DNA from: Elusimicrobiota bacterium
GTDB taxonomy: Bacteria > Elusimicrobiota > Elusimicrobia > UBA1565 > UBA9628
DNA: 63,560 bases
Direction of reading: 5' to 3'
Assembly (NCBI GenBank): GCA_016234805.1
Contig: JACRNU010000067.1
Location: forward strand, 1-63,560
How positions within the stretch are numbered: position 1 is the stretch's first letter; each line of letters begins with the position of its first letter. Made by a program: the position numbers and the translations under genes. Below are positions 47,661 through 56,950 of the stretch, piece by piece. Under the pieces are notes generated by a model that saw nothing but the letters and a program-made list of their open reading frames with translations, did not search any database and had not been told where the DNA came from.

Positions 47661-49487
47661 CTACTCCCTGTCGAGGCGTCGGATTATATCGTCGAGCGTG
47701 GGCAGGTCAATGCGGTCGTTGCGCTGTTCCGGCTCGGCGTCGGACGGTTGCGAGGGTCGGTTCGGCTCCTCGGAAGGCTTGCCTTGGCGGATTAATTGCC
47801 CGGCCCGCCAGTTCACCCACGACACGTTGAGCCTCCAACCGCGAGGCTGGGTATTGTTCAACTGCGCCAAGTCGTCGTAAAGGACCTTGGGGCAGGCATC
47901 GGGCCACATATGGGAAGGAAAGGAGTCAGATGAGCCCAACCCGAGCCTGGGATTGGGGAACGCAATGTCTTCCAGTTCCTTGATATCCTTCTGGGTCATG
48001 CTCCCGGGGTTTGCGCAGGCCTTCTTGGCGAACACCATGAACATGGCGAAGCCGCCGATGGGCGGGTTGTGGTAGTAGTAGGCCTTTCGGGCGGACATGA
48101 GGAACCAATCATCGAACCATGACGGGTCGATGACTGGGATGTTGCCGTTCTCGATGATTCTGGCGCGAATCCGCATGAACATGTCCCAGAGCTCCCTGGA
48201 ACAACCGTCCATGCCGTTCTCCATGCCGGCCTTATAGCCGTCATACTCGGCAAGCCACTGCTTGCCTCGCATCCTCGCGAGATGGATTTCATCAGCGGTG
48301 AGCATGGAAATGGCCGTTCCATTCTCGCCCTCTCTCTGACGACGCTCGTCCTCCTGCCTGCGGAGTTCGGCCTCTTCCCGCGCCCGCCGATCAGCCTCGG
48401 CGCGCTCCCTGATCGCGCGCAGTCCCTGTTCGGCCTCCTCCAGGAAATTCAGTTCGCCTTTGATCCTCTCGTATTCCGGCTGACCCGGCTTTTCGTCATC
48501 CGTGGCCGGCGCTGGGGAGAGGGACCGGAGAGAGTTCGGGATGAGCCACCCGGGCATCTCTCTGATCCGGAACCAGGGCAGATTCCGTTCACTGGCTTCA
48601 CTCATCTGATAATTGAACCTGCTGGAAAGATCTCTGGCACGCGAGGCGTCCCTGCCCAGGACAGACGCGAACTCCGCTTCGCGCCGATAGGCTTTGGTCT
48701 CGCTCAGGAACACGTACCAGGGAGGATCCGACTCGCGAAATCCGCCTTGGCCGGCGGCATCGATCCAATGAGAAGTCTCATGCAGGATGACCATCGCGAG
48801 ATCCTCGGGGGTTTTGGCTTTCCCGACGGGATCCTTGAAGGAGGTTTTTAGAAACGCTTGCTGATAAAGGACGATGGAGCCGTCAGGACGGGTCTTTGCC
48901 TGGGCAATGCCAGCGCTCACGCTCCGGCCATTGACCATGACCCGATTGCTCTCCATCTCCAGCTTGAGTTCGTGAGGGGTCCGGGGTCTCCAGCGCCCGG
49001 CTTCCCTGTCCCATATCTCCTTCTCGCTGAAATGTGGTATCCAAGGAACCACATGATAACTCCCCTCGGGAAGGCCGCTCTGCTTCGAAAGCTCCTTCCA
49101 CGGAGGCTCCAGCTCGAACGCGTCCACAGCCCGTCTCACAGCTTCTCTATAGGCAGCGTACTTCGCATCCGTCAAGGTCTTGGCCTCGCGGCCCAAAGAC
49201 AGCGATTTTTCGAGCAAGGGGATATAACGGGCGTTATTTTCCGGCACCCCCTTGAGCGAGGCAACGGCTTCCTGCAACCTTATGATGACGTCATGCTCTG
49301 CCTTGGCCGCCTTTTCAACGGACGTCATGGCGTCCGCGACCCACTCGCGTTTCTCCGGCGAGGGCTTCTTGGGAGTCGGGAGATATTTCTGGGGACATTT
49401 GATGACGGTATCAAGCCCTGGCGCGCATGGCTCCGCATCCCGGGCCCATGTCGTTGCCGTCAGGACCAAGATAAGGGTCCCGATCAC
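47661..49487 (-). CDS. secreted zinc-metalloprotease-like protein
   Basis: A 608-aa protein. Short signal peptide (MIGTLILVLTATTWA), helical N-terminal region, then a metalloprotease-like core with HETSHWID (HExxH) following LAMVILHE. A coiled-coil stretch rich in Arg/Glu (RAIRERAEADRRAREEAELR) leads to an uncharacterised C-terminal part. The HExxH context (ILHETSHWID) resembles Glu-zincins, but a third ligand was not firmly identified. The ATG overlaps the stop of the 49484-50392 gene (ATGA), so the two secreted proteins are coupled. Substrate unknown. Confidence 0.7.
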   Translation of the reverse strand: MIGTLILVLTATTWARDAEPCAPGLDTVIKCPQKYLPTPKKPSPEKREWVADAMTSVEKAAKAEHDVIIRLQEAVASLKGVPENNARYIPLLEKSLSLGREAKTLTDAKYAAYREAVRRAVDAFELEPPWKELSKQSGLPEGSYHVVPWIPHFSEKEIWDREAGRWRPRTPHELKLEMESNRVMVNGRSVSAGIAQAKTRPDGSIVLYQQAFLKTSFKDPVGKAKTPEDLAMVILHETSHWIDAAGQGGFRESDPPWYVFLSETKAYRREAEFASVLGRDASRARDLSSRFNYQMSEASERNLPWFRIREMPGWLIPNSLRSLSPAPATDDEKPGQPEYERIKGELNFLEEAEQGLRAIRERAEADRRAREEAELRRQEDERRQREGENGTAISMLTADEIHLARMRGKQWLAEYDGYKAGMENGMDGCSRELWDMFMRIRARIIENGNIPVIDPSWFDDWFLMSARKAYYYHNPPIGGFAMFMVFAKKACANPGSMTQKDIKELEDIAFPNPRLGLGSSDSFPSHMWPDACPKVLYDDLAQLNNTQPRGWRLNVSWVNWRAGQLIRQGKPSEEPNRPSQPSDAEPEQRNDRIDLPTLDDIIRRLDRE

Positions 49488-50392
49488 GGCCGCACCTCGA
49501 AGTCGAGAGTCTTTGAAACCGCGTCGATCTTCATGTCCGTCCAGCGCTCATCCGGAGTCGTGTCTGTCCCCAGAAAGAAATCCGCCAGGGACAGGAAGAC
49601 CCCGACGGACTGCGGAAGACGCCTATAGCGCGGGAAATCATAGCTCACCAATTCCTCGTCTCGGTAGGTGGCGACGATGGTGTAGCGGCCTGGCTTGGGA
49701 AAATAGTAGTTGAGGACCCGGAATCCCGGGGGCGGGGTTTCCGCGCCAAGAGGCGCAGGAGCCGGGAAACGGCCGGCGCTCGTGCCGAATCCGCCGTCTG
49801 AAAACCTGACCTCGTGCTGGACCTCACTGTACGGGTCCAGGACAGCGGGTTGGGTGACGATGAATTCCCCGGGAGCGAGGGTGATGAACCCCATCCCGTT
49901 GATGCGCCCCTCGTCAAGGAGCCGGTTCCGAACGGTCCGATCCATTTGATAGGGGATGACATCCGCGGCAAGGGTTCCGTAGGGCTTGGACACGTCGTCG
50001 AGGGTCCCGTCAGCGCGGTAACCGTCAGCGCGGTAATGCTCCGAAACGAAGTCCTTGCCCTTGGAATCCCGGACGGTCAGGGAAAATTGCCTGGCGTCCA
50101 AACCCTGACCCGGACTCTCTTCATCGTAGAAGCAGTCAGCCTGCACCAAGATGGGAAAGCAGGACTGATTGAGGAGCCTCATGCGGTACCATAGCGCGTA
50201 GGGCGTTCGCGCCTTGGCCCAAGGCCGGGCCAGCTCGAGCTCCAGGGAGACCGGTTGACAGCCCGTGGGCTCGGCGCAAGGCTGGGAGCAGGCAGCCCGC
50301 TTGCTCAGATATGAGAGGATGAGAGGCGCCGAGGCTCGCCAAAGGAAGACGAACGCCAAGCCCGCTGACGCGGCCGCGACGAACCATCGCAT
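49484..50392 (-). CDS. membrane-anchored hypothetical protein
   Basis: 302 aa from an ATG at 50392. N-terminal anchor RWFVAAASAGLAFVFLWRAS, then a Cys-containing region (CSQPCAEPTGCQP) and a beta-rich domain with segments such as GRYTIVATYRDEELVSYDF, which looks like an Ig-like fold. A 15-bp tandem duplication (50007-50036) adds a second YRADG. It partners the downstream metalloprotease-like gene by ATGA overlap. No family recognised. Confidence 0.65.
   Translation of the reverse strand: MRWFVAAASAGLAFVFLWRASAPLILSYLSKRAACSQPCAEPTGCQPVSLELELARPWAKARTPYALWYRMRLLNQSCFPILVQADCFYDEESPGQGLDARQFSLTVRDSKGKDFVSEHYRADGYRADGTLDDVSKPYGTLAADVIPYQMDRTVRNRLLDEGRINGMGFITLAPGEFIVTQPAVLDPYSEVQHEVRFSDGGFGTSAGRFPAPAPLGAETPPPGFRVLNYYFPKPGRYTIVATYRDEELVSYDFPRYRRLPQSVGVFLSLADFFLGTDTTPDERWTDMKIDAVSKTLDFEVRP
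50007..50036. repeat. 15-bp in-frame tandem duplication
   Basis: CCGTCAGCGCGGTAA twice in a row (50007-50021, 50022-50036). It is translated as duplicated YRADG and keeps the frame. Confidence 0.9.
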
Positions 50393-50430
50393 CCCCCGGC
50401 TCAAACGTTCCTCCTTTCGGCGGATTGATG

Positions 50431-52596
50431 CTATCGCTTGTCGTCCGCTGAAAGCTTGTCGAGCTTGCGGGTCACGTAGATGTAGTACACCGCGAGCGGG
50501 ATCATGGCCAGGGCGATGACCACGAACGGCGTGAAGCCCGCGAGCCCCTTGAAGAGGAACTTGAGGGCGAGGATGGCGAGCGTCGAGACCGCCAGGGACG
50601 CGGAGCCGAAGAAGCCCATGGCGTCTGCCATGTCGGCCCCCGGGGTCTTGGACTGGAAGTAGCTCTTGAGCTTGACCGTGGCCGCCACCTGGGCGATGCC
50701 GAACGGGATGAGGGCCACGGCCGGCAGGGTCAGGGTCCCGAGCCACGCCAGCCACGAGGGCAGGGTCACGAGCGCGGAGAGCATCGGGATCGGGAAGGCC
50801 ATGGTCGCGATGGCGGCCAGGCCCACGGTCCCCCACTTCATCCAGCGGATCATGGACTTGCGCAGGAGCTCGCGCTCGTCCGCGTCGCTGATGGGCTCTG
50901 CCCCGCTGCCCGGTTTCGGGTCCTTCAAGCGGCCGATCTTCTTCTGCTCCGCCATCATCATGAAGCCGCCGAAAAGCCCTCCCAGGCTGTAGAGCCCGGT
51001 CAGCATGCCGATGACGCTGGTGTAGAGGTTCTCCCCCGCCGGGCCGAGGAGCCGCATGCCGTAGCTCGGCGCCATCATGGTGTAGAGCAGCGGGTTGAGA
51101 ATCATGAAGGCCGTGAAGGCGAGGAAGGCGGCCTTCAGCAGCGGATCCCGCCACACGACCTTGGCTCCGCGCGCCATCTTTCCGAAGAAGTCCTTGAACG
51201 CGCCGCCGACCCCCTTGGGCGCGGTCTTGGCCCCGGCCTTCATCGTGTCGGCGGCCTTCATGGCCTCGACCTTCTTCGGGATGTTGAGGGTGAAGAACAT
51301 GATGAGCAGGGCCACGCCGAAGCTGAGCGGGAAGGCCACGAGAGCCGGGAGGAACCCGAGGCTCGCGACCACCGCGCCCGTGGCGATGGGGCCGGTCACG
51401 CCCACGATCTCGAGCAGGGTCTGCTGCCAGGTCCAGAACTTCTCGAGCTTCACCTGGTCGGAGCCGTAGATGGCGGGCGGGATGCTGAACTCCGCGGTCA
51501 TGGCGATGCCGCCGAGGAAGCCGTTGAGCGAGTAGAACCCGATCATCAGCGGCCAGGTCATGGCGCCCGTGGCCAGGAGCGCGGCCAGGCCCGAGACGGA
51601 CAGGACCCGCAGGAGCGTGGCGCCGAGATAGGTCTTCTTGAGTCCGAAGCGCTCGACCGCGATCGTGCCGATGGTGCGGCCGATGATGTTCGTCGCGGAC
51701 GCGAAGATGGTGATCTCCGCCATCTTGGTGACGTCGCCGAAGGACTTCTCGATGAGGCCTGGGAGCGCGGCGCCCAGGGCCTCGATGCCGATCTGGCCGA
51801 AGATGAGGGCCAGGATGAAGAAGACCGCGACCTTGCCCAGTCCCAGCCATGATGATCCCGCCTTGGGCGCCTTCGGCGGGTCCTGTTGGGGAGCCTCGAC
51901 CGTGGTCCCCGGGGTCGGCACGGCCGGGACGCCGGTCTCCTCGACCTGGGAGGGGCTGGCCAGCCTGTAGGCCGCGTTCGAGGCCACGGCCCCGCGGGAT
52001 TCGACGCTGACTCCGCCCGTCTGCGGCAGCTCCTCGGCCTTCCTGCCTGAGAACAGATCCAAGAGGGCCTTGAAAGGCCGGGTGAAGCTTTTCGTCCTGC
52101 CGGCCACGGTGACGTCCTCGTCAGCCGGGGCCTGCGGAAAGGAGACGACGGAGGAATCTTGAGGCGCGGCCAGCGCGGCCTTGGCCGGCATGGAAGCCTG
52201 GCCGGCCTGGGAAGTCTCCGCGGCCGGGACTGCCGCGGGCGCGGCCTCGGTCACGGCAGGAAAGGCCACGGCGGAGACCGCGCCAGGAACCTGTTCGAGG
52301 ACCGGGAGAGAGCTCTCCACGCCCGGCGCCTCCGGCCGTCCTGAGCGGCCTGCGGCATCGGGTGAGCGGAGAACGTCCACGCTCGGCAGCGAGGATATAA
52401 TCGTCAGCTTGATGTCGCCCAGCGAGGATGAAGGAGCGGAGAAGGCCGCGTTCCGTCCCGCCACGGGCAGCACGGCCGGCTGGCCGGCCGGAGCCGAGAC
52501 CGAGACGCGCACCACCTGGCCGAAAGCCTGGTAGGGAGCGAGGCCCGGGCATGCCAGGATGAGGGAAAGGGACAAGGAGACGGCAAGGGTCTTCAT
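50431..52596 (-). CDS. MFS-type transporter with secreted N-terminal domain
   Basis: A 721-aa protein. A signal-peptide-like start MKTLAVSLSLSLILACPGLA is followed by ~220 residues of Ala/Pro/Ser/Val-rich low-complexity sequence. A 12-helix MFS-like transporter begins near KVAVFFILALIFGQIGIEAL. Transporter landmarks include ASATNIIGRTIGTIAVERFG and MIGFYSLNGFLGGIAMTAEF. The usual MFS has no cleavable signal and no such extension. The upstream ATG at 52689 lies before the -10 TATAAT (52621-52626). AAGGAG precedes the ATG at 52596. Substrate unknown. Confidence 0.8.
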   Translation of the reverse strand: MKTLAVSLSLSLILACPGLAPYQAFGQVVRVSVSAPAGQPAVLPVAGRNAAFSAPSSSLGDIKLTIISSLPSVDVLRSPDAAGRSGRPEAPGVESSLPVLEQVPGAVSAVAFPAVTEAAPAAVPAAETSQAGQASMPAKAALAAPQDSSVVSFPQAPADEDVTVAGRTKSFTRPFKALLDLFSGRKAEELPQTGGVSVESRGAVASNAAYRLASPSQVEETGVPAVPTPGTTVEAPQQDPPKAPKAGSSWLGLGKVAVFFILALIFGQIGIEALGAALPGLIEKSFGDVTKMAEITIFASATNIIGRTIGTIAVERFGLKKTYLGATLLRVLSVSGLAALLATGAMTWPLMIGFYSLNGFLGGIAMTAEFSIPPAIYGSDQVKLEKFWTWQQTLLEIVGVTGPIATGAVVASLGFLPALVAFPLSFGVALLIMFFTLNIPKKVEAMKAADTMKAGAKTAPKGVGGAFKDFFGKMARGAKVVWRDPLLKAAFLAFTAFMILNPLLYTMMAPSYGMRLLGPAGENLYTSVIGMLTGLYSLGGLFGGFMMMAEQKKIGRLKDPKPGSGAEPISDADERELLRKSMIRWMKWGTVGLAAIATMAFPIPMLSALVTLPSWLAWLGTLTLPAVALIPFGIAQVAATVKLKSYFQSKTPGADMADAMGFFGSASLAVSTLAILALKFLFKGLAGFTPFVVIALAMIPLAVYYIYVTRKLDKLSADDKR

Positions 52597-52747
52597 GATA
52601 AGCTCCTTATTACGGTAATCATTATATAGGAACGGGCCGGCCCGACGTGTGGGCCCATGGGGCAGAAGGATGACCGTCATTGGGCCCACGGGGTGCTGGG
52701 CCCGGGCTTGATTCGCACTTCCCGACCTTCTATACTAGAGCGCTGCC
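52597..52747. other. divergent promoter region with GGGCCCA repeats
   Basis: It contains TATAAT (52621-52626, minus) for the MFS gene and a plus-strand promoter for the RDD gene: TTGATT (52708-52713), 17-bp spacer, TATACT (52731-52736). Between them GTGGGCCCA and TGGGCCCAC form an inverted pair (about 52648-52690), with a further GGGCCC at ~52698. Confidence 0.6.
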
Positions 52748-53623
52748 ATGCCTGAACTGGATCTTCCTCCGGATTTCGCGGGCTTGCCGCCGCCGGGCCC
52801 TGGCCCGTCGGGACCTCCGCTGTCCCCGCCTCCGCCGGCCGAGCTCCGGCCCGGGAAGTTCAGCGACCGGTTCATCGCGTACGTCATCGACTCGTTCCCG
52901 TTCATCGCGGGCTATTATGTCTGCACCGTCCTGATCTTCATGCGCTTCCAGCACCTCGCGGCGAGGTCCGAGGTCCCCTTCATCCTCGGCGCGGGATGGA
53001 TCGGCCTGTGCTGGGCCTACCAGACCGTGGGCAACCTCGCGGGCGGGACCGTGGGCAAGAAGATCATGGGCATGGCCGTGGTGGACCGGGAGGGACGCAG
53101 GCTGGGATGGGGCCGGAGCATGCTCCGGGCCTTCACCTGGTTCCTCAGCATGCCCCTGTTCAACCTCGGCTGCGTCATCGCCCTCTTCCACCCCGAGTCG
53201 CGCGCCTTCCACGACCTCCTTTCCGGCACCCTGGTGGTGGAGGAGGGGCGTCCGAGGAGCGGCGCCGAATCATGGGTCGTGTTCCTGGGATCGCTGTTCC
53301 TCATCTTCGGGATGCTGGGCGGTTCCACGGCGTTCGTCCTGAGCCAGCCGACCCCCAAGGACCTCAAGGCCATCGCCAAGGCCCGGGACGGGCTGATGAT
53401 CTTCGCGCAGATCGAGGAGAAGTTCAAGGCCGAGAACGGCACCTACACCGCGTCTCTCAGCGAGATCGCCCAGACGAGCGGAGACGTGGAGCAGTTCAAG
53501 GCCGCGATGCTCGAGCTCTACGACCCCAACCTCTTCCAGGTCTCGGCGGGGAACCGGGGCTACCGCATCTCCGCGGCCGCGCTTGATCGCAAGCGCACTA
53601 GGGTCACCGTCCAGGGTCCCTGA
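52748..53623 (+). CDS. RDD-family membrane protein with C-terminal soluble domain
   Basis: A 291-aa protein. Pro-rich cytosolic N-terminus; RDD domain ~35-165 (FSDRFIAYVIDSFPFIAGYY, LAGGTVGKKIMGMAVVDREG, MLRAFTWFLSMPLFNLGCVI, AFHDLLSGTLVV). It has a third or fourth membrane helix (WVVFLGSLFLIFGMLGGSTA) and then a ~85-residue domain (AKARDGLMIFAQIEEKFKAE, NGTYTASLSEIAQ) with a pseudopilin-like pattern. RDD proteins are often transporters or stress proteins. It is on the strand opposite its neighbours. Its TGA lies inside a 19-bp inverted repeat. Confidence 0.82.
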   Translation: MPELDLPPDFAGLPPPGPGPSGPPLSPPPPAELRPGKFSDRFIAYVIDSFPFIAGYYVCTVLIFMRFQHLAARSEVPFILGAGWIGLCWAYQTVGNLAGGTVGKKIMGMAVVDREGRRLGWGRSMLRAFTWFLSMPLFNLGCVIALFHPESRAFHDLLSGTLVVEEGRPRSGAESWVVFLGSLFLIFGMLGGSTAFVLSQPTPKDLKAIAKARDGLMIFAQIEEKFKAENGTYTASLSEIAQTSGDVEQFKAAMLELYDPNLFQVSAGNRGYRISAAALDRKRTRVTVQGP

Positions 53624-53759
53624 GCCGGCTACGGACGCCGTGTCTCCGGGACCGGCTCAGGGACCCTGGAGGTGCCAGGCTTGGCCCCCGGCCCCGGCGC
53701 AAGCCGGGAGGTGCCAGGCTTGGGCTCATGCTTGCGGCCCCGGTCCAAGCCTGGCACCT
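53610..53759. repeat. intergenic repeat cluster: 19-bp inverted repeat and GGTGCCAGGCTTGG copies
   Basis: A perfect 19-bp inverted repeat (53610-53628 with 53652-53670) contains the RDD stop codon and could end that transcript. Immediately after it, GGAGGTGCCAGGCTTGG occurs at 53668-53684 and 53707-53723. An inverted copy CCAAGCCTGGCACCT at 53745-53759 runs into the stop codon of the convergent glycosyltransferase gene. The pattern is REP-like. Confidence 0.85.
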
Positions 53760-55389
53760 ACGGCCTCGGAGTGTAACCGACCTCCGCCAAAGACCATCTC
53801 CCGAAGCTCTGGAAGCGCCGCAGGTCCTCGGGCTTCACGAGGGTCTTGAAGTACCTCCCCTCCGAGCTCCGCAGGACCACGAAGACGGTCTTGCCGCGCA
53901 GGGGCAGGGCGCGGATGGCGTTGTCGTCTCCGAAGCGGTCCGCGTTGGCCGGGTCGCGCTGGGCGTAGTGCAGTTCCCCCACCCAGTAGATCATGCGGTC
54001 CACGGTCCTGCCCGTGTAGAACGGCAGGCCGTGGAGGAAGGTCCCGTAGCAGTAGACCAGGTCCCCGGGGCCCGCCCTTGAGACGATCTCCCGGCTGATG
54101 GGCCGGCTGCTGACAAAGGGCTCGGCGAGGTCCATGCCGCGGAGCCCCGCACCCAGGGCGAGCAGGGCCCCGGCCGCTGGGCCGAGGAGGCTCCATCTCC
54201 GGCTGAGGGCGGCTAGCTGTCCCGCGCCGAACAGGGCCAGGGCAGCGGCGCAGGCCCAGGCCGCGCCCGCGTCCGGGGCGAGCGCCCTGACCCCCGGGAC
54301 GAAAACCGCGGCCGCGGAGGCCAGGAGCAGGACTCCGGCCGAGGCGCCTGCCAGCCGGACCCACCTCTTCGCGGCGCTCGGCGCCGCCATGGCTGCCAGC
54401 AGGCATAGGTGCGGGAGGGCGGGCATGATGTAGGTCGCGAGCTTCGAGCGGGACGCCGAGAAGAACAGGATGACCCCCAGGGACCAGAGGGCCAGGCTGG
54501 GAGCGCGCCAGGATTTCCCCCTCCACTCCCGCCAAGCCGTGCCGAGTCCCGCGGCCGCGAGATGCGTCCACGGCAGGAGCCCGGCCGCGACGACCGGGAG
54601 GAAAAAGAACCACGGGCCTGGCCGGTTGTACTTCGGGGTGAGGAAGCGCTGGAAGTGCTGCTCGATGAAGAAGAAGCGCAGGAAACCGGGGCGGCGGTCC
54701 TCCATGCAGAGCAGCCACGGCCCGGTGACGAGGAGGAAGCACAACGGCCCGGCCGGCGCCGCGAGCCCCGGCCAGCCCCGCCGCAGGGCGGGGAACAGGG
54801 CGAGGAGGGCGACGGACCATAGCCCCGGGAACAGGAGCGCCACGAGGCCCTTGCTGAGGAAGGCCAGGCCCGCGAAGAACCAGGCCAGCGGCCCGGCCCA
54901 GCGGCCGTCCTCGGGGTGGGCGAGCGCTCTCAGGATGAGGGCCGTGCACCAGGTGAGGAAGGCCGTCAGCGGCAGGTCCGGGGTGATGGAGTGCGAGAGG
55001 GCGAGGAACCCCGCGCAGGTGGAGAAGGCCAGCGCTGCGGTCAAGGCCGTGTCCGGCGGGCCTCCCTCCCCGGGCGGGGTTCCCTCGCGCGGCAGCCAGG
55101 AGCCGAGCCACCAGACCCCGGCTGCGGCCAGGAGCGCAAGCCCGGCCAGGGGCAGGCGCGCCGATGATTCGGCGACCCCGAGAGCCGCGTAGGATGAGGC
55201 CGCCAGCCAGTACCATAGGGGCGGCTTCTCCACGTACTCGAATCCGTTGAGGCGCGGGACCGCCCAGTCGCCCGAGGCCGCCATGGCCCGCGGGACCTCG
55301 GCGTAGCGCGCATCGTCGACCTCCCAGAGCGGGTGGGCCAGGAACCAGAAGGGCGCGGTGAGCGCCGCGAGGAGGACGACGACCTTCAC
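53758..55389 (-). CDS. ArnT-like family 39 glycosyltransferase
   Basis: A 543-aa integral membrane enzyme with about 11-12 helices. N-terminal pattern LWEVDDARYAEVPRAMAASG has the conserved acidic DDARY/DE motif of the PMT/ArnT superfamily, followed by WAVPRLNGFEYVEKPPLWYW. These enzymes use polyprenyl-phosphate sugars to modify lipid A or proteins at the periplasmic face. The C-terminal ~120 residues form a soluble domain (SRAGPGDLVYCYGTFLHGLP). It is unlinked to lipid A genes here, so the acceptor is open. Confidence 0.87.
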   Translation of the reverse strand: MKVVVLLAALTAPFWFLAHPLWEVDDARYAEVPRAMAASGDWAVPRLNGFEYVEKPPLWYWLAASSYAALGVAESSARLPLAGLALLAAAGVWWLGSWLPREGTPPGEGGPPDTALTAALAFSTCAGFLALSHSITPDLPLTAFLTWCTALILRALAHPEDGRWAGPLAWFFAGLAFLSKGLVALLFPGLWSVALLALFPALRRGWPGLAAPAGPLCFLLVTGPWLLCMEDRRPGFLRFFFIEQHFQRFLTPKYNRPGPWFFFLPVVAAGLLPWTHLAAAGLGTAWREWRGKSWRAPSLALWSLGVILFFSASRSKLATYIMPALPHLCLLAAMAAPSAAKRWVRLAGASAGVLLLASAAAVFVPGVRALAPDAGAAWACAAALALFGAGQLAALSRRWSLLGPAAGALLALGAGLRGMDLAEPFVSSRPISREIVSRAGPGDLVYCYGTFLHGLPFYTGRTVDRMIYWVGELHYAQRDPANADRFGDDNAIRALPLRGKTVFVVLRSSEGRYFKTLVKPEDLRRFQSFGRWSLAEVGYTPRP

Positions 55390-55429
55390 TCCGGCAGTCT
55401 AATAATTTTAAGGCGTCCCCCTCAACGGC

Positions 55430-56950
55430 TTACTTCTTCAGGACGTTCTGGAAGGAGGAGGACAGCATGGCGAGGAGCTCGTCCTTCTTCCGGAGGGCTT
55501 CCATCAGCTTGTCGCGCTCCTCAGCCCACGCCGCTCCGCTCTGGAGGGCGGAGTCCTTCTCCTGGAGCGCCCGCGCCGCGTGGCAGGACAGCGCGGCCAT
55601 CTGGCCCTGGAAATCCCGGAGAGCGGCGGAGTCCTTCTGCGTTTCGGCGACCTGCTCCGCTAGCCGACCTTCCAGTTCCGTGCACCGGGCTGCCCAGGAT
55701 TCCTCGGAGGACTTGCGGCGGTTGGCCTCCTCGAGGAACGAGGCCATGAGGCGGTCGCGCTCGTCGCCGAGACAACGGTACCGCTGGTCGCGCTCGAGGA
55801 TGACCTTCTCCGCCATGTCGAGCCGGTCCTTGAGGGAGGCGGTCTCGAGGTCCTTGTCCGCCGAGGCGCGCTCGATCCGGCGGACGCGTTCCTTCTCGGC
55901 CGAGAGCTCGCGGTTGAGGGCCAGCAGGCTCTCGCCCATGCTCGATTCGATGCGTTTGCGCTCCTCGGCGTAGAGACGCAGGCGCTCGACGTTCTCGCGC
56001 ACGGCCCGGCGCAGCTCCGCGTTCTCGTTCTGGAACTCGTCGATGACGATGTCCTTGGCTTTGGGCTCCGCGAGCTTGGCCAGGGCCTGGCCCAGGAGGT
56101 CCTTGAGTTCCGCGGACTCCCGGTCGGACTCGGAGTGGCGCCGTCCGAGCTCTTCCACGCGGGCCGCGATGCCTGCGAGGGACTTGTTGAGGGAGGCTTC
56201 CTGGGCCAGGCGCTCCTTGAGCAGGTCGGAGCGCAGGGCGTGGCCGGCCTCGTCGAAGGCCTCCCTGAGGGCGAGCCTCTCCCGGGCCACGGCGCCCAGG
56301 CGCTCGTCCTGCTTGGCCAGGTCGAGCTCGCGGCGCTTCTCCCCTTCCGCGAAGCGCTCCCGCACGGTGGAGGAGAGGTCTCCGAGGAGGGCGCGCAGTT
56401 CGTCCTTGATCTGGCCGTCGAGCGAGCGCTGGCGCGAATCGATGGCCGCGACCGCGTCCGCGAGGCGGGAGATGCCTGAGAGGGCCTGCCGCCACTCCCT
56501 CGGGTCGCCCCCGGACTCGACCGGACCTGGGCCGGCGGAAGCCGGCCTTCCGAGCAAGGTCTCCTTGAGCAGGTCCGCCCAGGTCGTGTGCAGTTGGTCG
56601 AGGCGAGACTCGAGCGCCGCGATCCTGCCCTTGGCCTGGGAGGAGGATTCGACGCTGTCGCGCTCGCTCTTCTCGCGCTTGAGCTGGTCGGTCAGGGCCT
56701 TGAGCTGGGACTCTACCTCCGCCCGCATCGAGGCCTGGGACTGGAGGGTGCTTTCCGCGGTGTCGGCGCGGCCCCGGACGCGGGCCAGCTCGCCCTCCAG
56801 GGCCTGGATCCGGCGCTCCATGAAGTCCATCATGGGCGTCAGGGGGATATGGGTCGGGACGGGCCGCAGGAGATCCGCCGGGGGCGGGGCCGGAGGGACC
56901 GGCGGGGCCGGCCTCTTCGGGGGCTCGGGAGGCTGGGTCTCGTCGGGCAT
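55430..56950 (-). CDS. coiled-coil protein
   Basis: A 506-aa protein. A Pro-rich N-terminus (PPVPPAPPPADLLRPVPTH) is followed by ~450 residues of almost continuous coiled coil (MERRIQALEGELARVRGRAD, VESQLKALTDQLKREKSERD, RRIERASADKDLETASLKDR). No signal peptide or enzymatic domain is visible, so it is probably cytoplasmic and structural. A palindromic insert (56530-56547) encodes RPASAGPGPVESGG in a break of the coil. The ATG overlaps the PorV-like stop (TGATG), making it the last gene of the surface operon. Confidence 0.78.
   Translation of the reverse strand: MPDETQPPEPPKRPAPPVPPAPPPADLLRPVPTHIPLTPMMDFMERRIQALEGELARVRGRADTAESTLQSQASMRAEVESQLKALTDQLKREKSERDSVESSSQAKGRIAALESRLDQLHTTWADLLKETLLGRPASAGPGPVESGGDPREWRQALSGISRLADAVAAIDSRQRSLDGQIKDELRALLGDLSSTVRERFAEGEKRRELDLAKQDERLGAVARERLALREAFDEAGHALRSDLLKERLAQEASLNKSLAGIAARVEELGRRHSESDRESAELKDLLGQALAKLAEPKAKDIVIDEFQNENAELRRAVRENVERLRLYAEERKRIESSMGESLLALNRELSAEKERVRRIERASADKDLETASLKDRLDMAEKVILERDQRYRCLGDERDRLMASFLEEANRRKSSEESWAARCTELEGRLAEQVAETQKDSAALRDFQGQMAALSCHAARALQEKDSALQSGAAWAEERDKLMEALRKKDELLAMLSSSFQNVLKK
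56530..56547 (-). repeat. in-frame palindrome in the coiled-coil gene
   Basis: GGCCGGC-GGAA-GCCGGCC, 7-bp arms. It encodes part of a Gly/Pro-rich break in the coiled coil. It shares the word TTCCGCCGG (other strand) with 62136-62154. Confidence 0.6.
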
